From Euperipatoides rowelli (Eukaryota; Onychophora; Udeonychophora; Euonychophora; Peripatopsidae): 11,389 nucleotides of DNA. Shown piece after piece: positions 1 to 8,039 of this stretch (within the stretch, counting starts at the first letter, position 1; the number at the start of each line of letters is the position of its first letter). The position numbers and the translations under genes were made by a program. The notes below the pieces were generated by a model. The model saw only the letters and a program-made list of their open reading frames with translations. It searched no databases and was not told the origin of the DNA. Location of the stretch: the NCBI GenBank assembly GCA_003024985.2, contig PXIH01S0009869.1. One strand, 5' to 3'.

Positions 1-345
1 CAGTCCTAGGTGGCCCTGCATATACATATATGTTAATCTTTACTAATTTTATATATTTAGCCTACTGTTTATTTATTTATTTTACTTTATTAATTATGAA
101 TATTTTTATCTCTGTAATATCACTCTACCCAAGGGAATAATTCCTAAATTTCTAATAAAACTAAATTACTTAACAATCATCTCTCATAATAATTTTGACA
201 AAGGAAACACAAATCAAAGTTGTTTTGTTTTTTCTCTCATAATTTTTGATTGAATTAGCTTTTATAATCATTTTTTCTGTATTGTATTTTTGTTAAAATG
301 TACTAAGACTACAATAATTATATTTTAAGAGGTGCAAATCCCCTT
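1..345. other. A+T-rich non-coding DNA, nothing recognised
   Basis: I see no reading frame of note, no RNA gene and no repeat boundary in this stretch. The first 20 bases are richer in G+C than what follows and could be the tail of something cut by the window edge, but I cannot name it. The word TAGCCTACTG at 58-67 recurs at 2359-2368 inside the hAT element; I treat this as shared base-composition bias. Confidence 0.6.
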
Positions 346-379
346 AAAAAAAAAAAAAAAAAAAGCTTTTTTTTTTTTT
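346..379. repeat. Poly(A)/poly(T) palindrome
   Basis: Nineteen A (346-364), then GC, then thirteen T (367-379). The inner part is a perfect inverted repeat of 13 A/T pairs around the AGCT centre. Such a structure can come from two poly(A)-tailed retroelement insertions meeting tail to tail, or from slippage. No recognisable retroelement body lies on either side, so the origin is open. Run lengths may also be affected by sequencing error. Confidence 0.8.
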
Positions 380-526
380 ACAGGCACATGTAAGATTACG
401 TTAGCTGGACTATGTAGGCCAATAATTGTTTACCTGTTCAGTTGGATAAATGGACAAGTTATATCGACGACGAGAATTATCAACAAATTATAATAATACT
501 TATAATCTAAAACATATTCAACTTAC

Positions 527-578
527 CAGTCTGTGTTACCCAGTCTTGGTATTTCTTTGTTGTCCGGTTACTACACAT
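527..578 (-). CDS. Weak candidate first coding exon, unknown protein
   Basis: On the minus strand an ATG at 578-576 in a reasonable start context (GAGACCATG) opens a frame of 17 codons plus one base. It ends at 527, just before GTAAGT (526-521), a good metazoan splice donor (ACTG|GTAAGT). The surrounding 380-800 is less A+T-rich than its flanks. The same frame stays open upstream for roughly thirty codons before reaching a TAA. I found no matching acceptor with a convincing second exon in the remaining 520 bases, and the peptide resembles no family I know. A chance donor next to a chance ATG is quite possible, so this is a lead and not a gene call. Confidence 0.15.
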
Positions 579-1093
579 GGTCTCCTTCTTATGTGTCAAC
601 GGTATACTTTCTTCTAATAACCCTGATATGCCATTATGGCTGCCAAACGTTGGGTATAAGTTAACCAATGATTACAACCTCAAAATCAGTGGAACTTTAA
701 ATCATAGCCTAATTGTATGACAATTGAGCAATCAAATTTGTTTGAATGATCACTTATTATATTTCCATGTTTTAAATTCTCATTTAGCTCCATGTTTCTA
801 AAAAGTTAGATGCCCCTTGAGCACGTCACAAAATAATGGGAAAAATGACATTTCAGGTAATTAAAAACAAATCAACATCTGCTTTTTAGTTATATTTCAA
901 TTGGAAGTTGACATTTTAATATTACAATATTCATTCATAATTCATTAATTTTTTTACCATTTGTAATTTTTAATGAAATTTTATAATTATTTAAAATGCA
1001 TTTTATCATATTAACTAAAGTTGTTTTTGTGTTACATATACCCTTTAAATAAATTCATTTCAACTTAAATGGTGGATTTTATTTTCTGAGTTA

Positions 1094-1125
1094 CTTCCTC
1101 CCCTCTCCACTACCACCCCCACCTC
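1094..1125. repeat. Isolated C-rich, G-free tract
   Basis: Thirty-two bases made mostly of C with some T and A and no G, in otherwise A+T-rich sequence. The minus strand reads as closely spaced G runs of two to five bases, so a two-tier G-quadruplex is conceivable. No promoter or gene is visible beside it. Confidence 0.5.
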
Positions 1126-1343
1126 AATTTATCATGCTTTTCATCCCATTTCTTAAGATAAGAATAATGAAAATGTATTTTTAAATAAAAAAAAACATAC
1201 TTTTATGAATATTTTTAAAATTAAAATAAACAAGTTTTATTTAAAATCTAAAAGGTGCAGGTAATACTTGAAAAAAAAAACAGTTTCATCATAGTTTCAT
1301 CAAAAAATGTAAGTGAATAAACATGTTTTTTTTTTAATGCATC

Positions 1344-1370
1344 TTAATATTTTAAATGTTAAAATATTAA
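1344..1370. repeat. Small A/T hairpin
   Basis: TTAATATTTTAA (1344-1355) is followed after three bases by its exact reverse complement (1359-1370), giving a 12-pair stem with a 3-base loop. In DNA this rich in A+T such palindromes arise by chance, so I attach no function. Confidence 0.5.
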
Positions 1371-1992
1371 TCCTCTAACGTTTTACTTTTAAAAGCTTAT
1401 AATATTTCTAAAAACATTCATATTAAATATTACCAGCCGTAAAATTAATTATTTAGTACTTCAACATCCTTTAATTTATTTTTTTCAACATCCTCAAGAT
1501 GATTAAATAAAAATGGACATTGCTTTATAAGTGAATTTTTTAAGATCATTTTTTACCATTTTATAAAGGATGTAATTAAATATAGAAATATATCCTTCCC
1601 TTGGAGATTGAGTTATTCATTGTTATTTTTAGCATTGCATGTAATTATAATAATGAAATTTCTATACCCAATATAATTATAGCCAAGTAATTCTCTTTCA
1701 ACAGACTAATCAGCTAAATTTCTTTTTAAAAAAATAGAATCGTAGTTACAAAACTAAGTATAAAAATATAGAAGAAATCTAAAGTTAGCCAAATTAAAAT
1801 TAATTAGAATCAGAAATTCATATGAACATACAAAAAATAATTTTATTATTTAAAAAAAATATCATTATTTTAATATTTTTTAATTCTGATAACTGATAAT
1901 AATAAAAATATCAATTTAAAATATATACTACCCTCGACATCTTATTGCAATGGAAAATTGGTCCACTAATTGTTAAAAACACATTAAAGTGT

Positions 1993-2480
1993 ATTATCAA
2001 CAGAGCTGTGAATCTGAGGGTTCCGTTTTACCCTACGCGACTGCCAAAGTTAGCTAAGATTACCCTAATTTTTTTTTAATTTTACCCTGACATTTTAGAA
2101 TACCAGTGTTAGTATATTAGTAGTAGTATTAAGTGCTGCTGATAGTATTAAAGCGAACTGGTCTCAGTCAGACTACTATATACAGATCACAGACACAGAA
2201 TCATCAACGTTTTACTCTCAGCGCCACCAAATCTGGTAAGTATTTATACACATACAGTACATGTAAGAACTACAAATTTGTAATTAATTCCTAATGGTAA
2301 TAATGAGAATTTCTTTCATTCAAGGTCGTTTTTGTACTTTTTTGTTCAAATTTTTGTGTAGCCTACTGTACTTATTTGTTATGAGAATTACCCTAAAATT
2401 ACTCTAAATTGCACACTAGACTCTCCAAAATTACCCTAAAAAAAGATAATTACTCTAGAATTCACAGCACTAATTATCAA
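1993..2480. mobile_element. hAT-type non-autonomous transposon (MITE) with 8-bp target duplication
   Basis: The element proper spans 2001-2472 (472 bp). The left end reads CAGAGCTGTGAAT and the right end, read inward on the other strand, reads TAGTGCTGTGAAT, matching at 11 of 13 positions. Both ends are flanked by exactly ATTATCAA (1993-2000 and 2473-2480). Short YAG-type ends with an 8-bp target duplication are the hallmark of the hAT superfamily. No transposase frame is present, so it would depend on a transposase made elsewhere. Inside are seven copies of TTAC[C/T]CT[A/G], at 2028, 2060, 2082, 2388, 2399, 2431 and 2450, all in one orientation and grouped near the two ends. Such subterminal repeats often bind hAT transposase. 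The ends and duplication are seen directly; the binding role is inferred. Confidence 0.85.
2177..2241 (+). promoter_or_regulatory. Possible promoter and splice donor remnant inside the hAT element
   Basis: In the middle of the hAT element the sequence becomes less A+T-rich. It holds TCAGT at 2164-2168 (similar to an arthropod initiator), TATATA at 2177-2182 and a near-consensus splice donor, CTG|GTAAGT, at 2233-2241. This is what the start of a transposase transcript with a non-coding first exon could look like, kept in an internally deleted copy. All the signals are short and could be coincidental. Confidence 0.2.
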
Positions 2481-2889
2481 TGTTATTTTCAACTTGTTAA
2501 TTTAGTTTTCTTTTGCTAAAAGAATCTATGTTTAATTTATTAAATCTTCTTATTTGTCTGCTTTGATTTGTATTAAAATGATGTAATAGATGTTATAAAT
2601 CATTTTGTTTTAAACATTGTATAAAATTTAGATTTAAAATAAATAAGAAAATTTTTATTTTAGCAAAATAAACTGGAAGGACGTTGAAAATAGCATTGAA
2701 AATACATTTTAAGTTTATATATAACTTACAGTATAGACTATATAGAGTTTATTTTCTTTAATTTTTAAATGGTACTTGACTAGAATTTATCGAGCTATAC
2801 ATTAAAACAGATATGAAAATTTTATCTCAAAAACTGCAATTCTAAAAAAAAAAAAAACTTCCAGAAAGTTAAATTCAATTACCATAAAT
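2481..2889. other. A+T-rich spacer, nothing recognised
   Basis: This lies between the hAT element and the next transposon-like end. I see no reading frame, motif or repeat of note, only A/T runs such as the A tract near 2845-2857. Confidence 0.6.
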
Positions 2890-2924
2890 CAGGGATGGGA
2901 AACATTTGGCATTTGAAGGTCACA
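2890..2924 (+). mobile_element. Lone hAT-like terminus
   Basis: CAGGGATGGGAAACATTTGG, followed by GCATTTGAAGGTCACAC, closely resembles a common hAT terminus class (CAGGGGTGGGCAAAC, then a GGC...GGGCCACA block). An inward-facing partner ending in CCATCCCTG was looked for downstream and not found. The eight bases before it (CCATAAAT) are not repeated at a plausible right end. It is probably the left end of a truncated or decayed copy, possibly interrupted by the foldback element that begins 150 bases later. Confidence 0.5.
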
Positions 2925-2967
2925 CAGCACTTATGAGATACATCATAAAGCTGTGCACACACTTTAT

Positions 2968-3029
2968 GTACGAGCGTATACTCAAACATCATAATACTGT
3001 ACGAGCTTATACTCAAACATTATAAGGCT
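2968..3029 (+). repeat. Two tandem copies of a 31-bp unit
   Basis: The units at 2968-2998 and 2999-3029 share GTACGAGC, one variable base, then TATACTCAAACAT, and differ at only a few positions. The last part of the unit (ACATCATAA.GCTGTGC) is also found once upstream at 2940-2956, so the array looks like about two and a half copies. It ends four bases before the direct repeat that flanks the foldback element. It could be an internal minisatellite of the hAT relative that begins at 2890. Confidence 0.75.
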
Positions 3030-3032
3030 GTG

Positions 3033-3738
3033 CATTTTTTGGGGACATATCACTTTTATTAGCAGAAATCTAAGAACAAATTTATAGATTTTACTTACCA
3101 TAATGGTGTATTTTTAGTTTTTATTTTCATTTTTCAGAAGATCTACACTTCGTTTTCACTACATTTTCTTCGTTTTGAAGAAAACCAGGTCATATACGCT
3201 CGGATTTCTTACCGGGAAGACATTTTGTGAATCTCGTAATGGCCAAAAAAGTCTCGTCAAACAGTTCTCTTCTCGCAGGGAGCTATTATTGTACACAAGG
3301 GCATTCTGGTACTTTTATGTCGTTTAAACAAAATGATATTTAGGGGTTCTTGAAGGATGAAGGGAATATATTCTAGAATATATCCCTTCATCCTTCAAAA
3401 TCCCCTAAATACCATTTAATTCCTACCATAAATATTCAAAATGTTTAAACGACATATAGTACCCAGAATGCCCTCTGTACAATAATAGCTCCCTGCGAGA
3501 AGAGAACTGTTTGATGAGACTTTTTTGGTCATTACGAGATTCACAAAATGTCTTCCCGGTAAGAAATCTGAGCGTATAAGACCTGATTTTCTTCAAAACG
3601 AAGAAAATGTAGTGAAAACGAAGTGTAGATTCTCTGAAAAATGAAAATAAAAACTAAAAATACACCATTATAGTAAGTAAAATCTATAAATTTGTTCTTA
3701 GATTTTTGCTAATAAAAGTGATATGTCCCCCATTTTTT
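3033..3738. mobile_element. Foldback palindrome (long inverted-repeat element) with 8-bp direct repeats
   Basis: The element spans 3041-3730. The left arm (3041-3374) and right arm (3375-3730) are inverted copies meeting at a TTCTAGAA centre with essentially no loop. Over the first 290 or so bases I counted about 14 mismatches, so the arms are roughly 95% alike. The left arm lacks 23 bases present in the right arm at 3406-3428; these lie between two TAAAT copies, which suggests a slippage deletion. The ends are GGGGACATAT and ATATGTCCCC, and CATTTTTT flanks both sides (3033-3040 and 3731-3738). This matches a foldback or long-TIR DNA transposon with an 8-bp target duplication, though the superfamily is not evident from the ends. 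A transcript crossing it would fold into a hairpin of about 330 pairs. No long protein frame is encoded. Confidence 0.88.
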
Positions 3739-3740
3739 TG

Positions 3741-4257
3741 TACACTGAAGCTCAATTTGAGTTGTAGTTTGGTTCCTAATATGTGCAACTCAAATCAAAA
3801 CTACTCAAAAATAGTATTAAATTCCCATAGGAATACATTTAAATATAAGAGATAGGTTCTTGTACTATATAAAGTATTTTTTTTTTACTGTAATGTATAA
3901 AAGAAACAAACTTTCAAGTTTTTCCTTTTCCAGACTTTTTTATGGCTGTAAAAAAAATATGTAAATAAACATTCTACGATGTTTATTTGTTAATAAACTT
4001 CATGAAAAAGTTGATTTAATAAGACTATTTTAAATTAAATGACACATCACAATTTTTATAAAATAAATGAAAATTGACAGCACCAGGATTTTTTTTTTTT
4101 TTTTTGGTAAATTTAGTTATTAAACTATAACAAATGTCTCGATGATGAAAAAAATGACTCAAAAGGAAAAAAAAATAATAGCCTTTATTTACCAATGACT
4201 TAGGTCTAATGATGAAGCAACTCAAATCGAAACAACTCAAATCAAGGGTTTGGTGTA
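3741..4257. mobile_element. Candidate pogo/Tigger-like MITE with TA flanks
   Basis: The proposed element is 3743-4255, with TA on each side (3741-3742 and 4256-4257). The left end CACTGAAGCTC-AATTTGAGTTGT and the right end read inward, CACCAAACCCTTGATTTGAG followed by TTGT, match at about 16 to 17 of 24 positions with one gap. The 10-mer CAACTCAAAT or its complement occurs four times near the ends: 3755-3764 (complement), 3786-3795, 4218-4227 and 4233-4242. The right end resembles pogo/Tigger-type termini (CAGTARACC..TTGATTT). It contains a T17 run (4089-4105) and no credible coding frame. The TIR match is imperfect and TA is weak evidence in such DNA, so boundaries are tentative. Confidence 0.55.
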
Positions 4258-4259
4258 TA

Positions 4260-7090
4260 GTATTTGTCAAATAGGCTGCACTGACTAACTCTAATAAACT
4301 TGACTGCTTTTTACTTGTGCAATGTTTGTCTACATTAATTGCTTGTGAGGACATTGCATAATATTTTTATCAATATCCTAACCCAATTAAAACAGTAAGA
4401 TAAAGTAGATTGGTAATATCACATGAAATGACTCTTTTATAAAGTTTTGAACAGAGTAAACTTTCCCCAGAATCCACAAAGCATGCAAATAAAAGCTTAA
4501 TAAACAAAAATTATTACTTTTGATTGAAATTCACATTTAGAAAGAATTACCTAAGAACCAAATACAAATGATTTATGATGAAGAAGCTATTTTAAAAGAC
4601 ATCCACAAACTTTTAGACATTAATTATAAGTTTTTGTCAATGACATCATGCCATAAGCAAAATCAGGTAGTAGATAAATATGTGTAGCCATCATATTATT
4701 CATGATCTTATCTTTAGTATATACAAATCTATATATATCTTGCCTGGTTGCTCAAACATCACTATTTTTCGATTTAATAAAATGTTTAATAATGCTAGCA
4801 AATGCTATAGCTTTCTCAACTTTACATCCAGGCAAAAATCTGCACTTACTGCATGTCTTAAAACTGGAATTGTGTTGCCCATTATTGGCGGAAGACTTTG
4901 AATTTTATTGATTGGAATTTATTCAGATTTGTGTTTGAAAATGGACTCTCAAATACAGGATTACAGACTTGTTGTTGGAACCCCGTCTAAAGACAATTGT
5001 AACCATAAATTATTATTTAAATTATTAACCTGCATTATTTAAAACTAGTCTACGATTCTTCTGAAATAGGGTCCCTCTGATATCTTTAATATTGTCCCAA
5101 CTTACAAATATTTGGATATAGGCTAATCTTATCTAATACTGGTTCTTTTGCACCAATGCATAATACTAAGTTTAATATAACTAAGGTTTAATTTGAATGA
5201 GTAATGCAAATGATATATGCCTAGTATTTATTAATACTAGGCATTGTGATTTCTCTATTCTATTTTGTTTATATTTTATTATTTTCTTGTACGGTTTTGC
5301 ATTTATAAACATATCCCGATCAGAAATGAATGCATCCATGAAACCATGTAACAGTAGCTTGATAAATATTAAATACGATAGTTTAAAAAAATTAAGATAA
5401 TATATATTAGTATACCGTAAACAGGTGCATAAAGTCTATGTCTAACATTATTAAAAGTTTATGAGTTACACTTTCTGAAGATTTAGCATTATATGGACTT
5501 CTTTCATTTGGGACTAAATTACAGGCTTTTTAGGAAATATTGGATTTTTTAGGGTGTGACAAAAAAATTGGTAGAGGCTGATGTGAGTGATGTGACTACT
5601 ATTATTACCATTTATTTAAAGAAAGATGTAGGCTTATATTCTATTTTTTTTTTTTTTTTGATAAATTTAGTTTTAGTATATTTTTTTTTAAGATGCGTCG
5701 AGGGTTCAAGATAAAGGGAAGGCCTAACTACTAATTATTATACTGGTAGCTTATAGTTTTGATATATCCAGGATTTCAATCATAAGGTGCTGAAAAAAAT
5801 CAAAAATTATTTTTAAAAATATGATTCTACAGTTAGAGAGGAGGTTGAAATCATGATATGTGCATGTTTACTCTTTTTTTTTTGTATAACTTACTTTTAC
5901 TCAATAAAATTATCAACATTATTTTATCCATCATATAGTATTAATCTGGAATCGTATTCAACATTTAAACAAGTGACAATATACAACATTTTGTACAATT
6001 TTTTTTAATCCATTAGAAACTTACTAGGCTAGAAATTGTAGTGAAATTCAACTGATAAGGCCCAACATATTTTAAATCATTACTGGATTTTCAGTACCGG
6101 TACAAGAAGACAACAATAAACAACCAAATCAAGATACAGTATTTTAAAATATTTTATATGAAATTTCTTAAACTATCATGATTTTGTGGTCATTGGTCAA
6201 TATAATACAATGAAAATGAGCTATTAATTAGGAAAATGTATTTCCATATATAAAATGGAGAAGGATGATCTTTAGCTCATTAGCCTCCCTTATGGCTGTG
6301 TCACTGGAGCTTATATTTCTATAAAAATGTAGGTTATATTGCAATTGTAAGAGAAGAAAGACAGAGATGGAAAGAGAAACAAAATCTTAATAACATCACT
6401 GAATATTTAAAAAAAAAAATCAGTTTATTTGATATTAAAATAAAATTAACTTAAATATTCCTTTTTATTTAGCATTTATATTATTTTGGTTCAGGCATTC
6501 AATCTTAGTATCAAAATGGGTAAAATTTCTTTAAAAATAAGGAAGCTGGCCTATATTTAATAGTGTCATATGGCTAAGCTAAATCCTTTTTAGATGAAAA
6601 GATTTTTCATTAACTGAAACATTAACATTTTGTGCAAAGTCTAAATATACTCCTCCATCCTACTGCAGAAGTTCAATCACTATAAATGCTATATTTCCTT
6701 CAACTTGTCTATTAGCTTACATGCCAGTAATATATTACCACCAGTTCATTACAATCAACGGATGTAATTATTTGCACATGTATTTGCTAGGAATCTGTTA
6801 CACAATGGGTTAAGGGAGCTGAAATAAGAATAATCTTATAATTTTCAGTAAGATTATAGAAACTTGTTTACTGCATATTTTTAAAACCTTCTTATGGGTC
6901 AGGTCATTATTTAGTTTTAAGTGTGCCCATGTAGTAATCTAAGCACTTTGTAGTTTGAGCTACTGTGTGTATTCAGACCACCCATTTTGCCAATATGAGG
7001 TCTTAGGGGGCTAAGAATGTCATACTGTGCAAATTTTGGGGCTCAACTGTGCATTAAACATTCTATTTTGGACTTTTGTGTAGGCTGTAA
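4260..7090. other. Long A+T-rich region without recognisable genes
   Basis: About 2.8 kb with no gene, RNA gene or transposon boundary that I can support. The short frames present (4680-4901, 4702-4911 and 5197-5400 on the plus strand) give low-complexity, F/I/L/N-rich translations with no motif and are judged accidental. The 6270-6310 stretch is a little less A+T-rich and contains a TAGCTCATTAGC word faintly like a tRNA A box, but no B box follows it. A hairpin at 5217-5244 is listed separately. Confidence 0.55.
5217..5244. repeat. Perfect 12-bp hairpin
   Basis: ATGCCTAGTATT (5217-5228), loop TATT, then AATACTAGGCAT (5233-5244). The stem includes CCTAG/CTAGG, so it is less likely than the pure A/T hairpins to be accidental. 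It is too short for a microRNA precursor and has no T-run that would mark a terminator. I cannot assign a role. Confidence 0.7.
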
Positions 7091-7105
7091 ATTTGGGGAT
7101 CACTG
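7091..7105 (-). mobile_element. Lone hAT-like terminus, minus strand
   Basis: Read on the minus strand from 7105, CAGTGATCCCCAAAT resembles the hAT end class CAGTGGT(T/C)CCCAAA. An upstream partner with the expected orientation and a matching 8-bp flank was not found; the flank here is CTACATAC at 7106-7113. A weak candidate start (CAGACCACCCATTTT at 6974) has no matching flank. It may be an old, one-ended remnant or a coincidence. Confidence 0.3.
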
Positions 7106-7113
7106 CTACATAC

Positions 7114-8039
7114 ACAAAACTGTAAAAGCATATAGTATTGTATATAATAAAGCTCGATCAAAAATGCTTGAAATAATCAGACTAAGCTTCCAAAAGGTAT
7201 CCATCTGAATTTTTTAATGAAAGAAAAAAATGTTCTTAGTATTTGCCCTAATGCTGGCCATTAGCTTATTCTTAATATGATCAGCCTAAACATTAAAAAA
7301 AAAAAATCATAGTTACTTAAAGGCATTTTAAAACTAAGTAGCCTACCAATTTAATAATAAAATAATCATACTTAGAATAGAATGTAGGCTACTCTAAAAC
7401 TGGGATGACAACTGAAAATAATCAAAATTTTAATAATGTTTGGCCTAAGTACACAAAATGGTGAAGACAAAAAGAAAACAATAGATAATAAAATTTATAC
7501 CAGGAAATTTCAAAGATATGATAGAAAAGTAAAAAAAAAAAGAACTCTGGTTAGAAAAAAAATAATGATTTTGCATAAGGAAAAGGAAATATTATGATGA
7601 CAGGAAGGACAAAAACAAGAAACTCATTCTGTAAATGTCCAAAACTTTGAAAATTAACTTTTTTATAACTGCACTGAAAGTTAAGAAAATTATATTTTTC
7701 CGTCAACATAAATCAATTGATCATCTCGCCAAAAACATTTATTGAATTTTATCTACCATATTATAATTTCTTACTACCATATTATGTTATTGTATTGAGC
7801 TACTGCTTATTAAACTAATGTGAAATTAGTTGTTGAATTTTTGATAATTTTTTTAAAATTATGTTGCTTGTAATCTATCATTTTTAGTCCTAATTGATGT
7901 TATTGTAAACTTTATAAATATTAAAAAAAGCAGAAAAAAATGATTCTAGACAATAAAAGTCAAATATGATCAATATTCAATAGACTAGAACCAATTCAAT
8001 TTTTTTTTTNAAAAAAAAGCATGCCTTACAATATGCTTC
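7114..8039. other. A+T-rich region without recognisable genes
   Basis: I see no gene or element boundary here. There is a short direct repeat of CTACCATATTAT at 7753-7764 and 7774-7785, 21 bases apart. A pair of complementary 9-mers, GTAGCCTAC (7338-7346) and GTAGGCTAC (7384-7392), could form a weak stem around a 37-base loop. An unresolved base N sits at 8010 between T9 and A8 runs. Confidence 0.55.
8001..8018. other. Unresolved base in a T9-N-A8 run
   Basis: Nine T (8001-8009), one N (8010) and eight A (8011-8018). A single N between opposite homopolymers is most simply a base-calling or polishing failure at a T/A palindrome, so the true run length is unknown. It resembles the A19-GC-T13 structure at 346-379. 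Confidence 0.85.

Larger units (their letters stand above)
640..2000. other. A+T-rich intergenic or intronic DNA
   Basis: No reading frame, RNA gene or transposon boundary is visible. The stretch is dominated by A and T runs. Two local items stand out and are listed separately: the C-rich tract at 1094-1125 and a small A/T hairpin at 1344-1370. The last eight bases (1993-2000, ATTATCAA) are the target duplication of the element that starts at 2001. Confidence 0.6.

Noticed and set aside
2882-3433. CCATAAAT at 2882-2889 and 3426-3433 as a target duplication for the hAT-like end at 2890
   Set aside because: The bases before 3426 do not resemble the required CCATCCCTG end, and 3426-3433 is ordinary foldback arm sequence. 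An A+T-rich 8-mer match is expected by chance.
3118-3653. Matching open frames in both foldback arms (69 codons plus at 3118-3324, 76 codons minus at 3653-3426), each after an acceptor-like TTTTTCAG
   Set aside because: Of six codon differences checked between the arms, five change the amino acid, which gives no sign of selection for protein. Other frames in the arms are open too, and there is no start codon or known motif.
4025-4354. Minus-strand open frame of 109 codons
   Set aside because: It crosses the end of the TA-flanked element and includes translated T/A homopolymers giving lysine and phenylalanine runs. There is no domain and no start context of note.
4680-4911. Two overlapping plus-strand short frames
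   Set aside because: They are overlapping frames of the same A+T-rich sequence with low-complexity, hydrophobic translations and no motif.
5197-5400. Plus-strand frame of 67 codons
   Set aside because: It is F/I-rich from A+T composition, spans the 5217-5244 hairpin and shows no recognisable family.
5695-5730. GGTTCAAGATA as a tRNA B box
   Set aside because: It lacks the final CC of the B box and no A box or cloverleaf pairing is present.
6270-6310. tRNA-like A box (TAGCTCATTAGC), possible SINE head
   Set aside because: Two mismatches to the A-box consensus and no B box within the expected distance, nor a poly(A) end in register.
7017-7208. Plus-strand frame of 63 codons, cysteine-containing
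   Set aside because: It has no recognised zinc-binding spacing and overlaps a hAT-like terminus, so it is most likely chance.
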